The position numbers and the translations under genes are program-made. Positions 16,580 through 24,836 of a DNA stretch of 64,000 bases are shown piece after piece. Positions within the stretch are counted from its first letter, which is position 1. Every line of letters begins with the position of its first letter. The DNA comes from Pseudomonas farris (GTDB taxonomy: Bacteria; Pseudomonadota; Gammaproteobacteria; Pseudomonadales; Pseudomonadaceae): positions 62,001-126,000 of the forward strand of contig NZ_JAHSTV010000015.1 in assembly GCF_019145235.1 (NCBI RefSeq), in the 5' to 3' direction. Below the pieces are notes generated by a model, which did no database searches, was not told where the DNA came from, and saw only the letters and a list, made by a program, of their open reading frames with translations.

Positions 16580-19509
16580 CAGATGGCTCCTTGCGTGGCA
16601 GCCGCTTTGGCCATGGGCTTGGGTTGCGCGCTGGTTTTATGACCACGGACCGATTGGTGGGCGAGGGCGGTGAGGATCAACAGCGTCGAGCCGACCACCA
16701 CGGCGTACACGCCAATGTCGAAGAACAGCGCGCTGGCGATGTGAATGTCGCCCAGCAGCGGCAGTGTGAAATGCCAGGTGTGGGTGGTGAGGAATGGATA
16801 CCCAACCGCCATCGCCCCGAGCCCGGTGACCGTGGCGACCAGCAGCCCGGTGCCCATCCAGCGCAGCGGTCGCAGGCTCATTTGCGCCTCGACCCACTGG
16901 GTGCCGGCGACCATGTATTGCAGGATGAACGCCACCGACATCACCAGACCGGCGACGAACCCGCCACCGGGTTGATTGTGCCCGCGCATGAACAGGTAGA
17001 CCGACACCACAAACGCAATCGGCAGCAGCAGACGGACCAGCACTGCCGGCACCATCATGAAACCGAGGGCGGTGTCGCTGGCGTGACGCGGGTTGACCAG
17101 ATCGGTAACCACATCCGGCGCGAGCAAACGTTGCTGCGCCGGCAGCTGCAGGCTTTCTTTCGGTGGGCGGAAGCGTCGCAACAGGGCGAACACGGCCAGG
17201 GCCACCGCCACCAGCACGGTGATTTCGCCGAGGGTGTCGAAGCCACGGAAGTCCACCAGCATCACGTTGACCACGTTGCTGCCGCCGCCTTCGGGCAGGG
17301 CGCGACTGAGGTAGAACGAGGAAATGTCGTTGGGCGTCTGGCGGGTCAGCATGGCGTAGGACAGCAGCGCCATGCCGCCACCGACCGCGATCGACAGCGC
17401 CAAGTCGCGGATGCGGCGGATGCGGGCCTTGCGCAGACTGCTCGGCAATGGTGAGACCTCTTCGATCCGTCGTGGCAGCCAGCGCAGGCCGAGGAGGATC
17501 AACACCGTGGTCACCACTTCCACAGCCAATTGCGTCAGCGCCAGATCCGGCGCCGAGAACCAGACGAAGGTCACGCAGGTCATCAGGCCGCAGACGCTGA
17601 CCATGGTCAGGGCTGCGAGCCGGTGATACTTGGCTTGCCATGCCGCGCCAAGGGCACAGGCAATCGCCAGCAGCCAGAGGGTCACGAACACGATCGAGCC
17701 CGGAATTTTCGGCCGGTCGCCCCAGCTCAAGCTGCTGTGCAGCATCGGGATCAATCCGGCGAGCACTGCGGCGAGTACCACCAAAAACAGTTGGGTTTGC
17801 AGGCGCCGAGTGCTAATCCGCCGCTCCAGGCGACGGGCCAGGCGCATCATGATCACCAGGCCGCGCTCGAACAGGCGCTTGCCGTTGAAGTGGCTGATCA
17901 CCGGCGGGTGCGTGAAACGCCCGCGCTTGAGCTGCTTGCGCAGCAGCAGATAGAGGATGATGCCGCCGGACAGGGCGATCAGGCTCATGATCATCGGCGC
18001 GTTCCAGCCGTGCCAGATCGCCAGGCTGTACTCGGGCAGCGTCCCGCCCACCACCGGCAATGCCGCCGCCGTGAGCAACGGGCCGACCACTTGCGCCGGG
18101 AAGATCCCCACCACCAGACAGGTGAACACCAGCAACTCCACCGGCGCGCGCATCCAGCGTGGCGGTTCGTGCGGGGTGTGCGGCAGGTCGGTGGCGGTCG
18201 GGCCAAAGAATACGTCGACGGTGAAGCGCAGGGAGTAGGCCACGCTGAACGTCCCGGCGATGGTCGCGACGATGGGCAGGGTCATCTCGATCCAGGCCGT
18301 CGCGTTGATAAACACGGTTTCGGCGAAGAACATCTCTTTCGACAGGAAACCGTTGAGCAACGGCACGCCAGCCATCGACGCGCTGGCGACCATGGCCAGG
18401 GTGGCGGTGAACGGGATCAGTTTGATCAGACCGCTGAGTTTGCGAATGTCCCGGGTGCCGCTTTCGTGGTCGATGATCCCGGCGGCCATGAACAGCGAGG
18501 CCTTGAACGTGGCATGGTTGAGAATATGGAACACCGCGGCCACGGCGGCCAGAGGACTGTTCAGCCCCAGCAGCAAAGTGATCAGGCCCAGATGGCTGAT
18601 GGTCGAGTAGGCCAGCAAGCCCTTGAGGTCGTTCTGAAACATCGCGCAGTAAGCACCGAGCAACAGCGTACAGGCGCCGGCCCCGCTGACGATGTAGAAC
18701 CATTCTTCACTGCCGGACAGCGACGGCCACAGGCGTGCGAGCAGGAAGACCCCGGCCTTGACCATGGTCGCCGAGTGCAGATACGCCGAAACCGGTGTCG
18801 GCGCCGCCATGGCGTGGGGCAGCCAGAAGTGGAAGGGGAATTGCGCACTTTTGCTCAGGGCGCCGATCAGGATCAGGGGAAGCAGAATAGGGTAGAGGGC
18901 ATGTGCGCGAATCAGATCGCCGGCGGCCAGGACCTTGTCCAGGTCATAGCTGCCGACCACATGGCCGAGCAGCATGACCCCCGCCAGCAAACATAAGCCG
19001 CCGGCACCGGTGACCATCAACGCCATGTAGGCGCCACGTCGCGCATCGGCGCGGTGGTGCCAGTAGCCGATCAACAGGAATGAAAAGAGGCTGGTCAGCT
19101 CCCAGAAGAACACAATCTGGATCAGGTTGCCGGAGATCACCAACCCCAGCATGGCGCCCATGAACGCCAGGAAAAACGCGAAGAAGCGTGGCACCGGATC
19201 GTCCGGCGACATGTAGTAGCGGGCGTATAGCGAAACCAGCGTGCCGATGCCCAGCACCAGCATCGAGAACAGCCAGGCGAAACCGTCCATGCGCAGAACG
19301 AAGTTCAGGCCAAGGCTCGGTAACCAGAAGAATTCTTCGCGGATCACGCCGCCATGGGCGATTTGCGGGTACAAGAGGGCGACCTGGATGGTGCCGATAA
19401 GAGCAACCAGGCCAGCCAACAGCGATTCGGTGTTACGCGCGTTGTGCGGCAGCAAGGCTGCCAGACAGCTGCCAATAAAAGGCAGAAGCAGTAGAACTAT
19501 CAGAGACAT
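16579..19509 (-). CDS. mnhA: Na+(K+)/H+ antiporter fused subunit A/B
   Basis: A 976-residue protein whose N-terminal about 780 residues are MrpA (NuoL-like, with FFWELTSLFSFLLIGYWHHR and SKSAQFPFHFWLPHAM). The C-terminal part is MrpB-like (FMRGHNQPGGGFVAGLV). The A/B fusion matches the Pha/Sha systems of pseudomonads and the group 2 Mrp layout. It is the first gene of the operon, and the complex exports Na+ or K+ in exchange for protons. A sigma-54-like element lies 29 bases upstream. Confidence 0.93.
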   Translation of the reverse strand: MSLIVLLLLPFIGSCLAALLPHNARNTESLLAGLVALIGTIQVALLYPQIAHGGVIREEFFWLPSLGLNFVLRMDGFAWLFSMLVLGIGTLVSLYARYYMSPDDPVPRFFAFFLAFMGAMLGLVISGNLIQIVFFWELTSLFSFLLIGYWHHRADARRGAYMALMVTGAGGLCLLAGVMLLGHVVGSYDLDKVLAAGDLIRAHALYPILLPLILIGALSKSAQFPFHFWLPHAMAAPTPVSAYLHSATMVKAGVFLLARLWPSLSGSEEWFYIVSGAGACTLLLGAYCAMFQNDLKGLLAYSTISHLGLITLLLGLNSPLAAVAAVFHILNHATFKASLFMAAGIIDHESGTRDIRKLSGLIKLIPFTATLAMVASASMAGVPLLNGFLSKEMFFAETVFINATAWIEMTLPIVATIAGTFSVAYSLRFTVDVFFGPTATDLPHTPHEPPRWMRAPVELLVFTCLVVGIFPAQVVGPLLTAAALPVVGGTLPEYSLAIWHGWNAPMIMSLIALSGGIILYLLLRKQLKRGRFTHPPVISHFNGKRLFERGLVIMMRLARRLERRISTRRLQTQLFLVVLAAVLAGLIPMLHSSLSWGDRPKIPGSIVFVTLWLLAIACALGAAWQAKYHRLAALTMVSVCGLMTCVTFVWFSAPDLALTQLAVEVVTTVLILLGLRWLPRRIEEVSPLPSSLRKARIRRIRDLALSIAVGGGMALLSYAMLTRQTPNDISSFYLSRALPEGGGSNVVNVMLVDFRGFDTLGEITVLVAVALAVFALLRRFRPPKESLQLPAQQRLLAPDVVTDLVNPRHASDTALGFMMVPAVLVRLLLPIAFVVSVYLFMRGHNQPGGGFVAGLVMSVAFILQYMVAGTQWVEAQMSLRPLRWMGTGLLVATVTGLGAMAVGYPFLTTHTWHFTLPLLGDIHIASALFFDIGVYAVVVGSTLLILTALAHQSVRGHKTSAQPKPMAKAAATQGAI

Positions 19510-19537
19510 AGGCTTCTAATCTGCGGAAGTTTGTGAA

Positions 19538-19552
19538 GCATCATACGTGCCA
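19538..19552 (-). promoter_or_regulatory. Possible sigma-54 promoter of the mrp operon
   Basis: On the minus strand the sequence is TGGCACGTATGATGC, with GG and GC separated by exactly 10 bases. It is one base from the TGGCACG-N4-TTGC consensus. It would start transcription about 17 bases before the mnhA ATG. No enhancer site or dedicated activator was identified. Confidence 0.35.
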
Positions 19553-19657
19553 GCTCCCGGATCACCAAACGCCAAGCTGTCGCAGAATCCTACAAGGTAA
19601 GCGGAAAATTCCTGTTTATCATTGTTTCGAAAGACCGGTTTCAACCGTCCCGGCGCC

Positions 19658-19750
19658 TTCGCGAGCAAGCCCGCTCCCACATTGGATTGCCGGTGTACAC
19701 GTAATTGCGACACACCACAGATCCAATGTGGGAGCGGGCTTGCTCGCGAA
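19658..19750. repeat. REP palindrome pair
   Basis: An inverted REP pair lies between the mrp promoter region and the end of the DMT transporter gene. Confidence 0.9.
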
Positions 19751-19777
19751 GGCTATCTGTCAATCACCGCAGACTTC

Positions 19778-20713
19778 CTACCTCTGTGTTTCTTGTTCCA
19801 AATCTTCCTCAGTCACTACCGCCTTACCCTTGGTCTTCAACTCACTGACAATCACCGCCGCCACAATCAACCCTGCGCCCACCAACGCAATCGCCGGCAA
19901 CCGCTCTCCGGCAATCCGCCCGACAATCCCGGCCCATACCGGCTCCCCGGCATAGATCAGCGTCGCCCGCGTCGGCGACACACTCTTCTGCGCCCAGTTC
20001 ATCGCCACCTGAATCGCCGCACTCGCCGCGCCCAGCCCCAATGCACTGCACAACAGCAACCAGGAGAACCCCGGAATCACTTCCTGAGTCGGCACCACCA
20101 TCAGAAACGCCAGCACCGAAGTCACCGCCAGTTGCACCACCGTCACCCGGCGCACGTCGACCTGGCCGGCATAGGTGCTGATCAGAATGATCTCCGCCGC
20201 AATCGCCACGGCGCTGATCAATGTGGCGATTTCACCGGGGCTGAAATTGAACGAAGCGCCGGCCGGTCCCGACAGCAACATCAACCCGGTAAAGGCCAGC
20301 ATGATCCCGATGCTCGGCATCAACCCCGGTCGCCGACCCAGCACCAGCCATTGCAGCAACGGCACGAACGGCACATACAGCGCAGTGATGAACGCCGACT
20401 GACTGCTGGGGATGCTCTGCAAACCGACGGTCTGCAAGCCGTAACCGAGCATGATCGCCACACCGATAAACGCCCCGGCCTTGAGCTCGAACAGGGTCAG
20501 TTCGCGCAGATGACGCCAGGAGAACAGGGCAACGATGCTCGCCGCCGCAGCAAAACGCAGACCGACGAAAAACATCGGCCCGCTGACGGTCATTGCATGC
20601 TGCACCAGCAAAAAGGTCCCGCCCCAGACCATGGTGATCAGCACCAGCACGCATTCAGCTTTGCTGAACCGAGAGAAACGGGAGGAAGCAGGGGAGGAGT
20701 TCACCGACGTCAT
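19778..20713 (-). CDS. EamA/DMT family transporter
   Basis: A 311-residue protein with ten hydrophobic helices arranged as two EamA repeats (first repeat begins CVLVLITMVWGGTFLLVQHA; second follows SFNFSPGEIATLISAV). DMT proteins export metabolites such as amino acids; the substrate here is unknown. ATG 20713 gives the normal family length; the open frame continues upstream through the divergent regulator and is not used there. It is divergent from the XRE-cupin gene, which probably controls it. Confidence 0.87.
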   Translation of the reverse strand: MTSVNSSPASSRFSRFSKAECVLVLITMVWGGTFLLVQHAMTVSGPMFFVGLRFAAAASIVALFSWRHLRELTLFELKAGAFIGVAIMLGYGLQTVGLQSIPSSQSAFITALYVPFVPLLQWLVLGRRPGLMPSIGIMLAFTGLMLLSGPAGASFNFSPGEIATLISAVAIAAEIILISTYAGQVDVRRVTVVQLAVTSVLAFLMVVPTQEVIPGFSWLLLCSALGLGAASAAIQVAMNWAQKSVSPTRATLIYAGEPVWAGIVGRIAGERLPAIALVGAGLIVAAVIVSELKTKGKAVVTEEDLEQETQR

Positions 20714-20760
20714 GACCTTGCGCGCTACCTGAGGGAGACGCACAATGCGCCGGAAGTTGG

Positions 20761-20772
20761 GCAGTATACTGC
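20761..20772. promoter_or_regulatory. Perfect 12-base palindrome, candidate operator of the divergent XRE regulator
   Basis: GCAGTATACTGC lies in the 84-base gap between the divergent exporter and regulator genes. Its position suits control of both promoters. The binding protein is inferred from context. Confidence 0.45.
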
Positions 20773-20797
20773 GCAACACCATCAAGTGAGCAATATA

Positions 20798-21361
20798 GTG
20801 CACAAAGATTCCACCCAACGGGCGTCGGTTCTCCAGCACGTCAGCCAGAACGTCCGACGTCTGCGCCACGCCGCCGACATGAGCCAGACCGCTTTGGCCG
20901 AAAAGTCCGGGGTCAGCCGCCGGATGCTGGTGGCCATCGAGGCCGGCGAGAAGAATGTCAGCCTGACCACCCTCGACCGCGTGGCCGAAGCGCTGGACGT
21001 AGCCTTCAGCGACTTGATCCAGGCTCCCGACGCCCGCGACCCGAGCCGCATCAACGAACTGGCGTGGGCTGGCACCATCCCTGGCAGTAAAGCGGTGCTG
21101 TTGTCGAAAGCCACCGCCACCCGCGAAGTTGAACTGTGGGAATGGCGCCTCGAACCGGGCGAACATTACCCATCGGAACCGGATGCGGAAGGCTGGAGCG
21201 AACAGCTCTATGTGTTCGAAGGCTGCCTGACCCTGATGCTCGGCGACCGGCCGCAGCAAATCGCTGCCGGTGAGTTCTTCATGTTTGCCAGCAACCAACC
21301 GCATTCCTATCGCAACGACGGGGAAGTGGCGGCGCGGTTTGTGCGTAATGTGGTGATCTGA
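20798..21361 (+). CDS. XRE-family regulator with C-terminal cupin domain
   Basis: A 187-residue protein. An N-terminal helix-turn-helix lies at about residues 14-68 (LRHAADMSQTALAEKSGVS, then LVAIEAGEKNVSLTTLDRVA). The C-terminal cupin spans about 105-187 (EPGEHYPSEP, LYVFEGCLTLMLGD, FFMFASNQPHSYRND). Such proteins sense small ligands through the cupin and often control a neighbouring exporter or catabolic gene. The start is GTG 20798; a long open frame further upstream is a shadow of the opposite gene. Confidence 0.85.
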   Translation: MHKDSTQRASVLQHVSQNVRRLRHAADMSQTALAEKSGVSRRMLVAIEAGEKNVSLTTLDRVAEALDVAFSDLIQAPDARDPSRINELAWAGTIPGSKAVLLSKATATREVELWEWRLEPGEHYPSEPDAEGWSEQLYVFEGCLTLMLGDRPQQIAAGEFFMFASNQPHSYRNDGEVAARFVRNVVI

Positions 21362-21462
21362 CTGTTTGCCGACCAACACTGGATAAGCACTTTGCTGTTT
21401 TAAAGCTGCAAGTGTTTCTCGGATAGTTAATTAAGATATTGAAATAAAACAAATTTAATTTC

Positions 21463-21478
21463 AGGCACGACTCCTGCA
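21463..21478 (+). promoter_or_regulatory. Sigma-54 promoter of the sfnB-like operon
   Basis: AGGCACGACTCCTGCA has GG and GC separated by 10 bases and keeps the GGCACG and TGC blocks of the -24/-12 consensus. An AT-rich stretch precedes it and the ATG follows 40 bases after. Sulfone genes (sfnFG) of P. putida are activated by the sigma-54 activator SfnR, so this fits SfnR-type control under sulfate limitation (inferred). Confidence 0.65.
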
Positions 21479-21517
21479 AAAGCGCTGGGGCATTCACCAG
21501 AATCCCGGAGTCGGCCC

Positions 21518-22720
21518 ATGACAGCCTCTGCCCAACCCCCTCGCACCGCCCATGTGATCCACTCGGACGCCGAGGCGATTGCCGTCGCTCACAAGCTCGC
21601 CGCACGCTTCGCTATCGAGGCCAGCGCTCGTGACCGCGAGCGACGTCTGCCGGTCGCCGAACTCGACGAGTTCTCCGCCAGTGGTTTATGGGGCATCACC
21701 ATTCCCAAAGAATACGGCGGTGCCGGCGTGTCTTACGTGACAGTCGCCGAGGTGATCAAGATCATTTCCGCCGCTGACCCGTCCCTCGGCCAGATCCCGC
21801 AAAACCATCTGGGCGTGCTCGACATCCTGCTGCAAACCGCCACCGAAGCTCAGAAGCGCTATTACTTCGGCAAAGTCCTCCAGGGTTATCGCTTCGGCAA
21901 CGCCTTCTCTGAATCCAAAAGCAAGAACGCCGGTGCCTTTGAGACCCGTATCCGCTTCGATGAAGACACCGCGCAAATCGACGGCGAGAAGTTCTACTGC
22001 ACCGGCGCCTTGTTCGCGCACATCGTGCCGGCGGTGGCGGTCGATCAAGAGAACAAGGCTTTTATCGCCTTCGTCGAGCGCGACAATCCCGGGTTGACGG
22101 TGATCGACAGTTGGGACGGTTTCGGCCAGCGCACCACTGCCAGCGGCGGCGTGAATCTGGACGCGGTGAAGGTGCCGTTGAGCGCGGTGATCCCGGCCCA
22201 CAAGGCGTTCGATGAACCCACCGCCGACGGCCCGATCTCGCAAATCATCCAGGCTGCCGTGGATACCGGCATCGCCGTCGGCGCCCTGGAAGAAACCAAG
22301 CGCTACGCTCGTGAAGCCCGACCATGGATCGACAGTCAGCAGGATCATGGCTGGCAGGACCCGTTCAGCATCGCCGCCATAGGCGATCTGGAATGGCGGG
22401 TTCATGGCACCGAAGCCATCCTCAAAAAAGCCGGCCAGGCCATCGACGCCGCATTGCGCAAACCCAATGAAGACACGGTTGCCCGAGCTTCGGTGGTGGT
22501 CGCACAGGCGAAAGTCCTCTCTGCCGAAATCGCCTTGCTCACCAGCAGCAAACTCTTCGAACTCGCCGGCACCCGCTCGGTGCTTGGCAAGTACAACCTC
22601 GACCGTCACTGGCGCAACGCCCGGACGCACACCCTGCATGATCCGGCGCGCTGGAAATATCACTTGATCGGCAACTACCTGCTCAACGGCGTGAAGCCTG
22701 CGCGCCACGCCTGGAACTGA
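21518..22720 (+). CDS. sfnB: SfnB-family acyl-CoA dehydrogenase-like flavoprotein (sulfur acquisition)
   Basis: A 400-residue protein of the acyl-CoA dehydrogenase fold, in the SfnB/DszC branch of flavin-dependent oxidoreductases linked to organosulfur use. The N-terminal helical domain has the LWGITIPKEYGGAGVSYVT motif, the middle beta domain GEKFYCTGALFAHIVPAVA, and the C-terminal helical domain ends DPARWKYHLIGNYLLNG. It opens a long co-directional cluster behind a sigma-54-type promoter. It probably uses reduced flavin and oxygen rather than acyl-CoA. The exact substrate is unknown. Confidence 0.82.
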   Translation: MTASAQPPRTAHVIHSDAEAIAVAHKLAARFAIEASARDRERRLPVAELDEFSASGLWGITIPKEYGGAGVSYVTVAEVIKIISAADPSLGQIPQNHLGVLDILLQTATEAQKRYYFGKVLQGYRFGNAFSESKSKNAGAFETRIRFDEDTAQIDGEKFYCTGALFAHIVPAVAVDQENKAFIAFVERDNPGLTVIDSWDGFGQRTTASGGVNLDAVKVPLSAVIPAHKAFDEPTADGPISQIIQAAVDTGIAVGALEETKRYAREARPWIDSQQDHGWQDPFSIAAIGDLEWRVHGTEAILKKAGQAIDAALRKPNEDTVARASVVVAQAKVLSAEIALLTSSKLFELAGTRSVLGKYNLDRHWRNARTHTLHDPARWKYHLIGNYLLNGVKPARHAWN

Positions 22721-22730
22721 GGAGCGACCC

Positions 22731-23195
22731 ATGAACGCCTTGACCCAACCGATTGTTGCCGGGCAGCCCCTGGCCAAGCCTCAGCACGACCTGCACAACG
22801 CTCGTACGTTGCTCGACGCGACCCTGCGTTTCGTTCGTCAGCAGGCTCAGCCCTGGGCCGGCAGCGGCTTCGCCAAAGCCACTGATGATCCTTACGTCAT
22901 CAGTCGTTTCGGCGACTTGCAGATCCGCATTGAAGTGGCAGCCGCCTTGCTCCAACGCGCCGAAGAGTTTCTGAACAATGGTCAAGAGGATACGGAAACC
23001 ACTATTGCCATCGCCGAGTCGCACCTCGCCAGCGCCGATGCTTTAAACGCCGTAAGCAACGCCGAATTCGAACTCACCGGCCAGCGCACGCCTTTGTCGG
23101 GCTCAGTGACCGATCCGCTGCGCTGGAAACTTCACTTGATCGGCAACTTCCGCCTCAACGGCATCCATCCACCCAGCGTGCGGAGTGTCGTTTGA
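22731..23195 (+). CDS. Truncated SfnB/DszC-like protein: C-terminal helical domain only
   Basis: A 154-residue protein with its own GAGGAGCGACC-type binding site, 10 bases after sfnB. It matches only the C-terminal domain of that family: its end DPLRWKLHLIGNFRLNG parallels DPARWKYHLIGNYLLNG of the preceding protein. The N-terminal and beta domains that hold flavin and substrate are absent, so it cannot be a complete enzyme. The frame is intact and its stop overlaps the next start (TGATG), which argues for a maintained accessory subunit rather than debris. Confidence 0.7.
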   Translation: MNALTQPIVAGQPLAKPQHDLHNARTLLDATLRFVRQQAQPWAGSGFAKATDDPYVISRFGDLQIRIEVAAALLQRAEEFLNNGQEDTETTIAIAESHLASADALNAVSNAEFELTGQRTPLSGSVTDPLRWKLHLIGNFRLNGIHPPSVRSVV

Positions 23196-24598
23196 TGGCC
23201 CGTCAAATTCGTCTCAACGCCTTTGACATGAACTGCGTCGGCCACCAGTCGCCGGGTTTGTGGGCACATCCGCGGGATCGATCCTGGCAGTACAAGGACC
23301 TGGAGTACTGGACCGATCTGGCGAAAATTCTTGAGCGCGGTAAGTTCGACGGTTTGTTCATCGCCGACGTGCTGGGTATTTATGACGTCTACAACGGCAA
23401 CGGTGACGCGGCGATTCGTCAGGCGGCGCAGGTGCCGGTTAATGATCCATTGCAACTGATCCCGCCGATGGCGCTGGTCACCGAGCATCTGGGTTTCGGT
23501 CTGACCGCGTCGCTGTCCTTCGAACACCCGTATCCGTTCGCCAGACGCCTGTCGACACTCGATCACCTGACCAAGGGCCGCGCCGGCTGGAACATTGTCA
23601 CCTCGTATCTTGAGAGCGGCGCGAAGAACCTCGGCCAGAAAGCCCAGACCGAACATGACGCCCGTTATGACTTCGCCGAAGAGTACTTGGAGGTTTGCTA
23701 CAAGCTGTGGGAAGGCAGCTGGGAGGAGGGCGCGATTCTGCGGGATCGCGAGCGGCGAATTTTCAGTGATCCGAGCAAAATCCACGAGATCCGGCACGTT
23801 GGTAAACACTTTCAGGTGCCGGGCATTCACCTCTGCGAGCCTTCACCGCAACGTACGCCGGTGCTGTATCAGGCCGGCGCCTCGAGTCGCGGCAAGCAGT
23901 TCGCCGCCGAACATGCCGAGTGTGTGTTTGTCGCCGCGCCGTCGAAAGTGCTGCTGAAGAAAACCGTGGGCGACATCCGTCGCCGGGCGGCCGAGGCGGG
24001 GCGCGATCCGTCGAAGATCCTGATCTTCAATCTGCAAACGGTGATCCTCGGCGAGACCGACGCCAAGGCCAAAGCCAAGTTCGAAGAATACAAAACCTGG
24101 GTCAGTTATGAGGGCGCCATGGCGTTGATCTCGGGCTGGACCGGGATCGATTTCAGCCAGTTCAAACCGGATGAGCCGCTCAAACACGTCCACACCAATG
24201 CCATTCAATCGGCGGTGGAAGCGTTTTCCACGGCGGACCCGAACAAGGTCTGGACGCCGAACGAACTGGCCGATTGGGTCGGGATCGGCGGTTTCGGGCC
24301 GCTGTTTGTCGGCAGTCCCGAGACCGTCGCCGATTTGCTGCAGGAGTGGGTCGACGAGACTGATGTGGATGGTTTCAACCTGGCTTATGCATTGACCCAT
24401 GAAACGTTCATCGATGCCGTTGAGTTATTGGTGCCGGAGTTGCAGAAGCGTGGGGTGTACAAGACCGAATACGCACCGGGGACCTTGCGCGAGAAGTTGT
24501 TTGGCGAAGGGGCGCGATTGCCGGAGATACATCCGGGGGCGGGCTATCGAGACCTGGCGGGGTTGCGGCGGCAGGAGAAGAAAGTGGTGTCTGCGTAG
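23195..24598 (+). CDS. LLM-class FMN-dependent monooxygenase (NtaA/SnaA/DszA family)
   Basis: A 467-residue two-component-type monooxygenase that would need FMNH2 from a separate reductase. Family motifs include FDMNCVGHQSPGLWAHP near the start, HPYPFARRLSTLDHLTKGR, GWNIVTSYLESGAKNLG and YQAGASSRGKQFAAEHAE. Members attack sulfones, nitrilotriacetate and similar compounds. ATG 23195 overlaps the previous stop; a TTG one codon earlier is less likely. With the SfnB-like pair it forms an oxidative module. Confidence 0.87.
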   Translation: MARQIRLNAFDMNCVGHQSPGLWAHPRDRSWQYKDLEYWTDLAKILERGKFDGLFIADVLGIYDVYNGNGDAAIRQAAQVPVNDPLQLIPPMALVTEHLGFGLTASLSFEHPYPFARRLSTLDHLTKGRAGWNIVTSYLESGAKNLGQKAQTEHDARYDFAEEYLEVCYKLWEGSWEEGAILRDRERRIFSDPSKIHEIRHVGKHFQVPGIHLCEPSPQRTPVLYQAGASSRGKQFAAEHAECVFVAAPSKVLLKKTVGDIRRRAAEAGRDPSKILIFNLQTVILGETDAKAKAKFEEYKTWVSYEGAMALISGWTGIDFSQFKPDEPLKHVHTNAIQSAVEAFSTADPNKVWTPNELADWVGIGGFGPLFVGSPETVADLLQEWVDETDVDGFNLAYALTHETFIDAVELLVPELQKRGVYKTEYAPGTLREKLFGEGARLPEIHPGAGYRDLAGLRRQEKKVVSA

Positions 24599-24603
24599 AC
24601 GCC

Positions 24604-24761
24604 TTCGCGGGCAAGCCCGCTCCCACAGGTTTCGTTTCGCCGGCGATATTTGTGGACGACACAAAACCCTGTGGGAGCGTGGCTTGCCCGCGAAGAGGCC
24701 GGCACATTCAACATTGATATAGCCCGTTACATCGGTTTCGCGAGCAAGCCCGCTCCCACAT
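24604..24761. repeat. Cluster of three REP units
   Basis: Three alternating REP copies (24604-24627, 24670-24694 and 24737-24761), two with GCGGGCAAG-type cores. They split the monooxygenase part of the cluster from the transporter part and may mark differential mRNA stability. Confidence 0.88.
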
Positions 24762-24836
24762 TGGGACGGTGGTGTTTTACAGATTCCAGCCCAGCGGACC
24801 ACCGCACGCTTTTGCCCATGGATAAGAGGTAAGCCA

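Noticed and set aside
13578..19400. Several long forward frames opposite the mrp operon
   Set aside because: They are antisense shadows of GC-rich membrane protein genes, with His/Gln/Arg-rich translations and no family features.
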